From Trichoplax adhaerens (lineage: Eukaryota; Placozoa; Uniplacotomia; Trichoplacea; Trichoplacidae), in NCBI RefSeq assembly GCF_000150275.1, contig NW_002060977.1, forward strand, positions 114,288 through 178,287: a DNA stretch of 64,000 bases, in the 5' to 3' direction. Below the pieces are notes generated by a model. The model was not told the origin of the DNA and ran no database searches. It saw only the letters and a list, made by a program, of their open reading frames with translations. Shown in pieces: positions 1-10,678 of the stretch. A program made the position numbers and the translations under genes. How positions within the stretch are numbered: position 1 is the stretch's first letter; every line of letters begins with the position of its first letter.

Positions 1-109
1 ACTGTACAATTCTATTTTTCCAGTTTCGTTATTTAGCTAGTTTCATAAATTGTTAATTTAACGTTCCTGCTACATCCCTCGATAATACGTTATTTCCTTA
101 TATCTGTAG

Positions 110-903
110 ACTGTGAAAGCTTTCCTACCCGCTATGCTCGAAAATAACGAAGGTCACATTGTTACTATTGCTTCCGCTGCTGGTTTATTAGGTGTAAGCC
201 AGTTAGTTGATTACTCTGCCTCCAAACATGGTGCAATTGGATTTGATGAATCTTTACGCCACGAATTAACCGACATGCATAGTGGCATAAATACGACAGT
301 TGTGTGTCCGTACTATACAGATACTGGATTGTTCTACGGATGCAAATCAAGGTGCCAAATTGCACTTGCTTGCAATACGTTTAAGAATTTTTCAATAATA
401 CAGTATTCAAAACATTCAAAAATATGTATTATATACTCAACACAATTTAATGACCTCAATTATTTAAGTCATCTTGTACCTATACCTATACATGTAGATT
501 TCCCAAGATTTTACCGATACTGGAGCCGGAGTACGTTGCTTCCTGCATTGTTGATGCAATTTTACAAAATCAGCACATCCTTTTTGTTCCAAAGATTCTC
601 TCTATCTTCATTTTTCTGAAAACGTAAGTTGGCAGTTAATTAAATTATACAATACTTGGTAACTTCTTCAAAATATGACCTATATCGGTATACATAATTG
701 CCGGCCTAGAAGTAATTTAAATATTTAAAGTTCTTTCTCTTGATTTTATCTATCTGCCATAACTTTCTATTTACTAATATTATTGTTAATTCAGAATTTT
801 ACCAACAAGTGCATTTATAGTCCTTGGTAAATTTTTTGGAGGGTTTACGTTTATGGATAATTTCCAAGGTCGTGCAAAGAAAAACTTCAATAGAAAGTTC
901 TGA
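110..903 (+). CDS. SDR16C-type short-chain dehydrogenase, 3' part (RDH10/HSD17B11-like)
   Basis: NAD(P)-dependent oxidoreductase of the short-chain dehydrogenase family, probably acting on retinoid or steroid substrates at ER or lipid-droplet membranes (family knowledge). Three exons are seen: 110-351, 498-623 and 795-903 (TGA stop). Phases join cleanly (AG|A gives Arg; AC|A gives Thr). The first exon carries the NEGHIVTIASAAG strand and the catalytic YSASK motif (YxxxK), then a CPYYTDTG segment. The second exon reads FPKILPILEPEYV and the third ILPTSAFIVLGKFFGG followed by MDNFQGR, the C-terminal pattern of SDR16C members. The N-terminal Rossmann half with TGxxxGxG lies left of the window; bases 1-109 are intron ending in TAG. 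Substrate cannot be decided from sequence. Confidence 0.9.
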
Positions 904-2248
904 AACATTCTCATATTAAGGTTGTCATATTTGTCAGCGTATGCTGCACATTTTATCTTTCGTGACGGAAACAAAATTTCTAATACCTGTTCCATGGCTA
1001 AACTGTACCTATCGTAGCTGGTAGAATACATTTAGCTGTGTTGACCAATCAGCTATATTGTATGGTTCAATGCTAAATGCATATACGAATAGATGCTGTT
1101 GTATGTACTTCTGGCAGCCAGAATATCCTGCGTAAATTTCAATTATTTGTACTAATTTATTCGCTGATAGTAGTGATTAATAAATTGTGATAATACATAT
1201 AATGCAAATTCTTGTATTATCCTTTACCAGTGAGATGTAGGTAATACAGTATATATGTTATTGTCTGTATTGTATATACACAGGCTCCCACTATTCAGGA
1301 GATCACCCCAAATGTAAACATTGATTGCTAATTACTGAAACATCCTGATGTGACTCCGAATGGTACGGTAATTGGCTTCCATTCGAATAACTACGTGCAT
1401 CTAATATACGTAATGATTCAAGCTTAAATGAAAATATGTAGAATGCACGATAAATTCTTTGGGTTTGAACTCATTCTACTACTGGGTACTAAATTATTTG
1501 ATATCCAACAAGATGCGTTATGCTTTAAGAAATTAATCTTCCATTGATTAAGGACTATTTGATATATCTGACCTCGAAAGCTGTAGGTCTTTTAACTTCT
1601 GATATATGTAAGTTGATCATATATGCCTCTAATTATCTACCTGCTTACGCTTAAATTTAATTCGAATGGTATTTTATTGACTTCATACAGAACATTATGG
1701 TACAACAATAGCACATATGTATTTTTGTTTCCTATTTATTGCAATATTAATAAATCTAACAATTGAAATGTGTTAACAAGAGATGTGTAATATTTATAAG
1801 TCGAATATATATTATTGTTATACAATTTACAGTATATCCAATAGTTCTTTTCTAATGTATAACATTTGCATGATAATTGTAACCGACTTTTAGAAGTCGG
1901 CGGCTTCTGCAATATTTTCACTTTAGCATATCAATTTCAATCTTACTGATTAATCTGGTAATATTGGTTACTAATTAAGCTACAGAACATAATTTATCCT
2001 GCTGCTAGATCCAGCAGTAATAATAGGTCCTTGATCATAACTTTAGACTTGGCATTATGCTACAACACAGTATAGCTGGAATCGCTAAAATAAAACAGAT
2101 AAATGTATTATAACAACAGTATACACTATATTTATAATATTATGTTTCCGTGTTATTTTCAATTTGCGGTATCAATCGCTTTCGGGCACCCAACTGACAA
2201 GTCTAGCTATCGAGCTCAAGTAGGTGTAAATTAATTAGTTAGTTTATG
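904..2248. other. Convergent intergenic interval, no gene seen
   Basis: AT-rich DNA between the 3' ends of the dehydrogenase and RNF19. I see no exon with credible splice sites. A perfect 7-bp hairpin (CCGACTT, four-base loop, AAGTCGG) lies at about 1882-1899. No GTACW array is present. Confidence 0.6.
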
Positions 2249-4319
2249 TTATGTATCTACAGACAAAGGAACATTGGGCTGAACAGCTATAATGCTTGAC
2301 GCAACTGAACTAACACTGAAGTTTCTTTCACTAAGACCGGTAGCACTATCAACTCGAGGCAACTCCGGCAAAGCTGGAGACAAGGTGACCTCACGCTGTT
2401 CTGCCTTGATTGAATCTCTACCGGAGCAACTCTTACTTCTCTTATTAGGGGAGGGTTGAGGCGATATACTACGCTGAGTGTTCACCTGGTACGTTTTATT
2501 ATCTCCTGAAGGCAACGCTCTTGAATCACTAGCGCTGCGTTGAATATAAAATTCATCTTTTTCAAGATAAGGATAGTTACTAGCTTTTTCGTGGACGTGG
2601 GCAGATGTCGATGATCTAGGTTGGGTAGTATCCATCATTGCAATAATATTGCTAGTACTGGCTGTATCTGCAGTTGCAACGTGTCCACGGAAGGGCTTTT
2701 GTACTTGTAATGTTGCAGCTTCCGCAATAGTTTTAGAGCGGCAATTTTCTTGCTTAGAATGATCAATGGTTTTCGAAAATAGTGACTCGACGGCGAGCCT
2801 TGTGTCTCTCTCATACGTTTCACCTACCATAGAAGCGTCCGTGCAGCTACCGCTACGACAAAGGGACACCGGTACAACACCATACACATAAGCAAGTAGT
2901 ATAGGTACACCAATACCAACCGCAACTGCTGCCAGAATGGGTGATACCATAACAGATGCGGAAACTCCAGCAGTTATGGCTATATTCCTTTTATGACGCT
3001 GATTACGCTCCTGAAATCTCTCATACACCTACAAGTTCGGATGACAAAAGATAACTGTCTTAATAACGATAGAATATTATTTCTAAATATTTTAGAATAA
3101 AATAAAATTTTATCGAATACTTTATACGAGTCTAAAAAATGTATGCCGAGCATTTATATCGGTTTATTATAAACAGTTCTACTCGTATGATGGTACCTTC
3201 CGACCAGCATAGATTGGAACTCCTATTATTATAGCGGGCACGCTAATTGTAGCAATCAAACCGATGCCTACAGGAGCACCAATGATGGTTCCTAGCTGCC
3301 ATAGTATTTTCTTTTTCCTACTCCATGGCTTCTTGCCCCAAAATGTACATCCAGAAGGGCTAGATAAACGATACAAACAATAAGGATCTTATAATAATGT
3401 CTTGAAAGGACAGTAACAGAGTACAGTATACAGTGCTAAATTAATTATAATTACTAAAGATAAGTATAAGCATTTACCTTAAGTAATGTAAGTCGGTAAT
3501 CTCTCGCATGCACAACCAGCAAAATTCGGTAGAACAAACTGAACAGACCATATGGTTACAAGAACCATCATCTACTTTGATAATAAGTGCCGAGCAACGA
3601 GGGCACATTTTGATTTGTTCGCTCCCAAGATCTTGAAGTAACTGCCCTGCTTGTGACGTTGACGATTCATTCGTTGCCGAGTTGTTGATTGCGGCGACCG
3701 AACGGCTGAGACGAGCAGCATCACAAGTTTGATTGGGATGCCACATCTGCTTACAGTGATAACAGAAATCAGTATTGCATCCGGGTCGTTCACACTGTAT
3801 CTTAGGGCAACTGGCACAACCAGCAGCTATAACTGCATAACCACAATCAGGTGCCGGGCACCATCGACAGTCCGGATCAGAAACGAGAATTCTTCGAAGA
3901 GAAAATTCTTCATATTTTGACCATATATCATTATCATCTAGAATGGACTTAATTTCATTGGGATAGAAATATTCTGAGCATTCAGGGCAAGTAATGTTTG
4001 TTCTAGATTCTGAGATTTGCAAGCTGACATATCTTTTCAAACAAGCTGCACATGTTCTATGTTCACAACAAGATAGAATTGGAAACTCGCTTGGGCTTTT
4101 AGGAGTGTAACAGATAGGACACGTTAGCATCGATTCATGATTATCTTGAGAAGATTCGTTGGAACAAGAACTAAGGTTATCAGAGTTGCAATTGTTGTTG
4201 TTATTATTGCTATTCCTATCATTATAATTATTTTTGTCCTCATCAGCACAGGATGACTGAGAAGTTTTCTTTTTCTTCCATAGATTACGCCAACTGCGTC
4301 GTTCTTGTTTATTAGTCAT
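2249..4319 (-). CDS. RNF19: RBR-type E3 ubiquitin ligase RNF19 (Dorfin) orthologue
   Basis: Membrane-anchored RING-between-RING ubiquitin ligase. It takes ubiquitin from an E2 onto its own RING2 cysteine before transfer to substrate. Three exons on the minus strand: 4319-3478, 3359-3197 and 3028-2249, total 594 residues, with phases AG|C and AAG|GTG. An Asn-rich N-terminal stretch precedes RING1 ([10 protein letters not shown]...CPEC, about residues 67-113), the IBR domain ([11 protein letters not shown]...[14 protein letters not shown]) and RING2 ([20 protein letters not shown]). The Cys of SCNHM, near residue 254, is the expected thioester residue. Then comes the RNF19 hallmark [20 protein letters not shown] and two long hydrophobic segments ending [15 protein letters not shown]. 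The Ser-rich C-terminal tail is variable. Family assignment is very secure; whether it is nearer RNF19A or B is not decided. Confidence 0.96.
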
Positions 4320-4372
4320 AATTTTGTTTTAACTTATAAACTATATAAAATTGATCAATATTGTACAGTACT

Positions 4373-4737
4373 ATGTCACCAGTTAGACAAATTAAGTTGG
4401 TTGAAGTAAAAGTTTTCCGGCTAATGACGGCCCGATGTTGCTATACAAAGCAAGAAAGGAAAAAATAACAATAATGTTCGTTAATGCTCATCCATCAAAG
4501 TATATCTACAGTGCTAGAGTACTCAATTTATGCAACAGAAATAATTAATCGTCCAATTTTATACGTGATGCAATACAGTCCATTGGGGCCAACAGCGTAA
4601 AGAAAATCTTACCGTTTGGTGATTAAGGAAGCAAAAAAAATCTCTATGTTACAGAACAATGGGCAAAATTATCGGATGAAGTTATTCACTTGGAACGAAC
4701 AGAAGTCGATTTGGCTATTGTACCGTCTGCTATATAA
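4373..4737 (+). CDS. Possible small divergent gene beside RNF19 (tentative exons)
   Basis: Weak candidate. An ATG at 4373, only 54 bases from the RNF19 start on the other strand, opens a 31-codon frame beginning MSPVRQIKLVEVKVFR. Further on, after a TTACAG acceptor, 4655-4737 reads QWAKLSDEVIHLERTEVDLA and ends IVPSAI then TAA. A possible short exon between them (about 4579-4617, SIGANSVKKILPF) would join the last exon in phase. I could not link the first part to the rest with a good donor, and I do not recognise the protein. A bidirectional promoter with RNF19 would be the simplest context. Confidence 0.28.
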
Positions 4738-4998
4738 CTTCTAGTATTATATCGCCGGATATTTTTGTTTTCTTATAAGTTATCGATCTACTGTTACTAT
4801 ATTACTTACAACAGATAGAGGCAGTAAGATACAATGAAACTCGTCTTACTAATCGAATCTTTTATCGGCAAGTTAAAAAAAATGGTAACATATATATATA
4901 TTTGTTATGCCATATAATTCACAGTAATCTATACTCTACTAAAGTAGCAATCGACGATTCCACTGAACTGAAGATAAAAAATTGTTTGTAATTCTCTT

Positions 4999-5217
4999 TC
5001 AACTAGCAGATCGTCGAAAAAGTTTTACTGTTGTAATATTGTAAGGTTTGGTCCTTAATATACAGTATCCTATTGTAGCTCTTTCTATCCTACCTATAGT
5101 ACTGGAATCTTTAGAATAGACAATAAGTAGTCCAACGTCTCTATCTTCTATTACATGCACAGCATAAGCAGTAACAATATTGATCAGTAAACTGACTATT
5201 TCCAAGGCTACCTGAAA
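4999..5217 (-). CDS. Orphan terminal exon candidate, unidentified
   Basis: After a TGTGTTTCAG acceptor the minus strand reads VALEIVSLLINIVTAYAVHV, then IEDRDVGLLIVYSKDSS and ends FRRSAS with a TGA stop. The mix of residues looks more coding-like than the AT-rich surroundings, with a hydrophobic segment followed by a charged part. I found no upstream exon to connect, and no family I recognise. It may be the last exon of a small membrane protein or a chance frame. Confidence 0.25.
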   Translation of the reverse strand, partial: FQVALEIVSLLINIVTAYAVHVIEDRDVGLLIVYSKDSSTIGRIERATIGYCILRTKPYNITTVKLFRRSAS

Positions 5218-8200
5218 CACAAGTTAACACTCCAAAATAATGTATTTTCCAGAATTGTCTCCAACGGGGGCGATTCAATTACAACATAGCAAACTCAGCA
5301 GCAATCATACGCGTATATAGAATACTTGACGATAAGTTTATGCTGTTGTTCTTTCCATCACCATAACAAAACATTAAAGATTTCTGTCAAATTAGATGAA
5401 TTCATTTACCCAAATATACAGTTGATTGAACTACAGAAATTGACGACAGAAAGTCTAATAAAGAAATGAAATGTATGGAATGACGTGCAATTTTCTATTC
5501 TTTGAGGATATTTTTAGCTTACTCTACTTTTGTTTGTTGAACACATAGATTGTATGGGTACAGACGTACAGTACAGTATGTAACGTCTTGGAATACGTAA
5601 TCAAGTTACTTATAGTACCGACTTACAGTAAGTCTGTGAAATGAAAGTTATTGTACTGTACAGTACAGTAGAGTGTACTGTAGAGTGATATTAGCTTAAC
5701 TTTCCGTCCAAAGCACTGTACTGAATACGGTAAAGAAAAGTAAATAAATAAATAATAAAAATAAAATTACAACCATTACTGCATACTGTAAAGCGAAGAC
5801 AAGATTGCTGCAAGGACTTTTAAAAAATAACGACAGAAAGACCCTTTTAGAAATCCCAGATTGCTTTGATCAGTTTCAACGATACGTTCTCATGCCTGCT
5901 AGTCTATATCGATCGATATGTCCTCGACAAATACAGAACCACATATGAGTGTGCAGTAAATTATATGTTTTATACTACTAAATGCAGTCAACTACAGTGC
6001 TGTTTAGGGTATTACTTAATGATTTAGCTTAATATAGTATTTCATAATATAATAATCCACTTAGCGGGGAATCCATTTTTTTTTCTAGCAGTTCCAGCTA
6101 TGTACAGTAATAACTGTATTCTCAACTTATCGTCATTAAAGGAAAATTTCACTACTGTGCAATATATTGTTGGTCTGAAAATTTCATTTATCAACACAGC
6201 ATTGAAAAGCATATTATAATCATAGCAAATTGTTCGTGTATAATACAATACTGCACAATAAATCATCCTATGGCAGTTGTATGGTATTCTGACAGCATTC
6301 TTCTCTTTGCTTTATTTTGTCATGTATAATTACTGCCAATTTTTTAGTTTGTAATAACGGTAATAACTAATCAATTAATTATTACTGTAGTATGTACAGT
6401 ATACGTGTACTAGTGTACTGTCGAAATTATTAATCGCAATTGCAATTTATCAGCTCAAGCGTAGAAATATGGTATACAGTATACAGTATACTGTACACTG
6501 TACGGTATAGTGCTGTATAATAGCAAGCCATGACGCACTCCTAACATAGAAAAAAGATTCACGGTGAAAATTCTAAAGCTGCGCGATCCGATAGTGCTAT
6601 TACTGTAGAAAGCCTTACATAATACTAATCAAAAAATATCTATCGTCATCGGTTAAAAGAAAAAAAATTGAAGGATTCTGTAAAGTTATAAGAGTATTCG
6701 GAAAATCGAACGGTATCCAAAGACTACATGTAGATTTTTTCCAACGGTAAAAGTTGATATATCGTTTACATTAGATAAATAAAAAAAATTGAGATCATCG
6801 AAGAGTTTGCATGTCCAGGAATTATACTGCCGTAGTCATACTTATAGTTAGAAATATTCAATTGAGGATCCCACAAAAATTGGGCACTTGAGACTTAATA
6901 ACTAAAACAGCACCATAACATTTTTGTTTACCATACCGTAGATGTTATCGAAAGCTAATACACAAGCAACTTTGTAAGCGCGAGCATACTAAATTACTGT
7001 GATAGTATAATTATGCAACAAATACAACTAAAATAAAATAAAATTTTAGTTTCGTTAACAATTAAATGTAAATTGGACAATCCGCTTTCCCCTCATCGTA
7101 CAGAATTGTAATACTAGATTTGATCGAGAAAACAATTAATGCTTAACGTCCTGCAATTGCGTTTATCGATAAAATATGCTGGTCCATCGGTGAAATCTAA
7201 GGCAAAGTTATTATTTCAAAAGTATACAGTATCAGTATTGTACTTGAAACAGATCACCGGATCATGACAGTTATTAGCATTCATTACCGCTTCACTGCAG
7301 CTGCCCACCGTAATACATTGTTGTAATTCTCAGACTCGGAGACGAAGTGGCGAACAGAAAACGAAAGTGTCTGACGGCAATGGATCCAAAACTGATCATT
7401 TAAGGAGCAATAATTGTAACTTGCGAACATACAGTACAGTCTCCTGTGTTCTCATATAGTACTGTCTTTACTGTAGTGCAATTCGCTCAACTGTACAGTA
7501 TATTAGCATATTCGTGTAACTACAGTAAACACAACAACAAAACATAACAGGGACAAATCATGCAATTATCTTCCACTCCTTCAGAGTCTCCAATGTATCA
7601 CCAAGTCAAAATTGAAATTTTACACAATTGTAGGGAAATCCTTGCTGCTAAACTTTTCATTTCTAGGATATTTACTATACGCTACCAGTATGAACAGTAA
7701 ATAAATACACGGTGTAAGCTATAAAAATTTTCTTAATAGATCTTTTTATATCTAATTTCGCCCATCCAAATTATTGCAATAATTCAACACGGCAAAGGTA
7801 TTGTTCGTTTATTTTCTAATATTACTGTACAAATCTTTATCGGACGAAAATATTTAGTCATGTCTTCTTGAATAACTTAAAAGACTATGTGTAAAGGTCT
7901 ATACAATTTAATAAGCGCAGTCTGTAAATTATCTGATATATACTTGTAATTTCGACTAACAGCACCCCAAACTGGTTGGTCCCAAAGTATTCATCACGTA
8001 AGATAAAATAAAGGAACTTCACAAGAATGGAAAAAAATTATATGTGTACTTGAATTCTTTACACGAGACTTTATTGCACATATTGTAATTACTGCAATTG
8101 GAAGATGAGGCAAATCGCAAGCATACAGTTCAAATGTAAATACGTTTTTGTAAATGATAGCGTATGTTGTATGCCGAATAATTTGATCACTCCTAACCTA

Positions 8201-8787
8201 CAGTTGGCAACGTTTTCGAGTGGATACAATAAAAGTACTAAATGCCTTATAAAGTAGCATCATAAATCAACTGGAGTAGTACTTCATTATCAATTCATCT
8301 CGAGGCGAAGTGCAATTTTTTTGCTATTAAAGGAGTAAAACAAACTCACCTGTCAATCCGAATTTCTAATGGCTTAGCTGAATATACACGTTTTGAGAAA
8401 ATATTGCCCAAATCAGTCTATTATCCTCCATTTAAGGTCCATTAGCCCAATTAATGATTACACGTTTTTTGGCTTTTCGGGATAAAATTGCTTGAGTAGT
8501 ATTTGATCACTTTGCTGTCCTGTAAACTGAAACTTCCTCATACAGTACGCCTGCGGTAAGTTTTACTGTCAATGGATGCTAACAGATTTTCACTGTACTG
8601 CCATACAGTACATTATACTGTACAGTACAGCGTGGCAGAGGTAGAGTTTCATCAAAGTACAGTATTTTTTAAAGAAAAATATGGCCCGAAAGTGACAAAA
8701 TGTTATGAAACAGCCTGTACAGTACAGTACAGTACTGTACAGGACTGTACAGTCAATTCATTAATGTTGAGTTTACTGTTCAGTGTT

Positions 8788-8942
8788 ACAATCATTAGCA
8801 TAAAACATACTGTACAGTACTGTACTATAGAACCATACAGATATTTTTCATGTTGTACTGTACAATGTACTGTACATTGTTACAATCATTAGCATAAAGC
8901 ATACTATACAGTATAGTAGAATCATACAGATATTTTCGTCGC
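8788..8942. repeat. Direct duplication of a ~60-bp segment
   Basis: CAATCATTAGCATAAA at about 8789 and again at about 8883 starts two copies of a segment that continues through a GTACW run to CATACAGATATTTT. The copies differ by point changes inside the GTACW part. Confidence 0.75.
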
Positions 8943-9734
8943 CTATACAGTACAGTATGGTACTGTAATGTGAGTTTCGTGCAACGTCGGTAAAATGGAG
9001 TGAAATGAATAGAAATTTCCGATTTACTGTACTTAGTACTGTAGGTTACAGTATACTGTAGTGTATGTACTGTACTGTACAGTGTACTGTACAGGGTAGG
9101 TGGCTACAACTTAGAGAAGTACTGTACTGTATGTCCACAAAAACTAGATGAACATTGAACAGCTCTAGTACTGCACAGTATACAGTAGGCCAAAAAAAAA
9201 TCGGAACCCGATTTTTCCTACGCAACCATATCAAATCCTTTCTGGACTTTCCATCCTCCTTGTACGTACACTGTACTCAGTGTACTGTTCTATGTGCAGC
9301 ATAGTACCTTTAAACCTTCTCTATTCTATTTTAGATTTTCAATGGACATTAATTCGTAGCCTTTTTTATTTTTAAGGTTTTACCTGGCTTTGCATACGGT
9401 TTTATACTTTACATTTTCAACATGTACTGTACAGTACTTACATTCATTGCAGGAAAAATACGATTGGATATGGGTTTGAATGGCCTCATATACTGTAGCT
9501 TAATAACAGTTGACAAAGACAGGAGTGTCGATAATTATTTTGTTACGATAAGGTCAGCATTCGTCGTAGGGATGGATGATTGCGGTCATTCATTCCATCG
9601 ACATCAATTGCACTTACAGCATTATACATATTGTACGTCTAGGTAATAAAAAAATAATACCTATACAGTATTTAAATACCTCTACAGGCTGAATCAAGAA
9701 CCAATTGTACTGTACTAGTCCCTTAAATAGAATA

Positions 9735-9875
9735 TAAGCGCAACCCGAACCCGATAAAACCCAATCAAATTGTTGATTTTGTAACTCGAAATGAGTGCAA
9801 TCGCGATACAAATACTGTATCAGCACAGAAATTGTTAACCCGAACCCCGCCCTCGAGTCGGGTTTCGGGTTGACT
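9735..9875. repeat. AACCCGAA direct and inverted repeats with hairpin
   Basis: AACCCGAACCCG occurs near 9739. A second AACCCGAACCCCG near 9838 faces CGGGTTTCGGGTT, giving a 13-bp stem with one mismatch and a loop of about nine bases containing CTCGAG. GC-rich islands like this stand out in the AT-rich background and look like the edge of a degraded mobile element. Confidence 0.5.
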
Positions 9876-10678
9876 TTTATTACGAATCTACCATGAACTT
9901 AATATAGAGGTCTTCCTGGTCTGGTCAAGAAGACCTGGACTGAGCAGTGACCACTCTCATGCCGAAAAATGACTTAGTATGAATCTTCCGGGTCTGTTCC
10001 CTACATCACTGTTACTAATTTAAATAATATTTACGATCTTATAGAACTGTTTCCAAGCAGAACTTTATAACAGATAATAAGATTCAATGCAATACGAATT
10101 ACTTAATTTACACTTAGAAAAAATGAATCAATTCCAAAGCCTAGCAAAGCGCTGCACAGAACACTAGTGAACAGCACAGTATTTGACACGAAAAAGCCCG
10201 AAAATATCTGTCCGTCCAAGAGCGATGAGTCCAGGTCAACTTCTAGCACTGTAGTCTATAGTGGTTTTTAATAGGTAAGGACATCAATATCGCACGCCTA
10301 GGAAAGGTCTTACTGAGTAAAGTGTGCGTAAAGACAAGATTGACTTGATAACGACTGACAGCTCATTTTGCATATGTGGATTATGCGCAAATCAAATATC
10401 CAGACCCTTTCCTGATCTACAGTACTCTAGACTGCACAAGTGCACGTCATACAGTGCGTACACGATGCATGCACATCAGCACATGGAGTTTTATCGAAGT
10501 TACACTACTGTATACAACAGCAGTTATTACTGTATTGTACAGCGTACACTGTACTGTAGTAAATGCATTACTGCAAGCATGCGAAGGCGATCGTTGATTG
10601 ATCTCAATTATTACTGTATGTATATTGCGAGGTCATTTAGTACTTGTAATACTGTCCTAGAAATAGAAATAGTAAATA

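Larger units (their letters stand above)
5560..10560. repeat. (GTACW)n palindromic pentamer arrays, RNF19/MRTO4 divergent interval
   Basis: Scattered runs of GTAC separated by single A or T, at about 5567-5690, 6395-6515, 7430-7505, 8540-8960, 9020-9290, 9420-9440 and 10430-10560. The clearest run, 8717-8754, is GTAC followed in turn by A, A, A, T, A with one decayed unit. Between them is plain AT-rich DNA without convincing exons. Open frames here are mostly made of the repeat itself (translated as runs of Tyr-Cys-Thr-Val). Confidence 0.85.

Noticed and set aside
8572-8892. 106-codon open frame, and similar frames at 63032-63303
   Set aside because: They translate GTACW repeats into Tyr-Cys-Thr-Val runs on either strand; typical repeat artefact.
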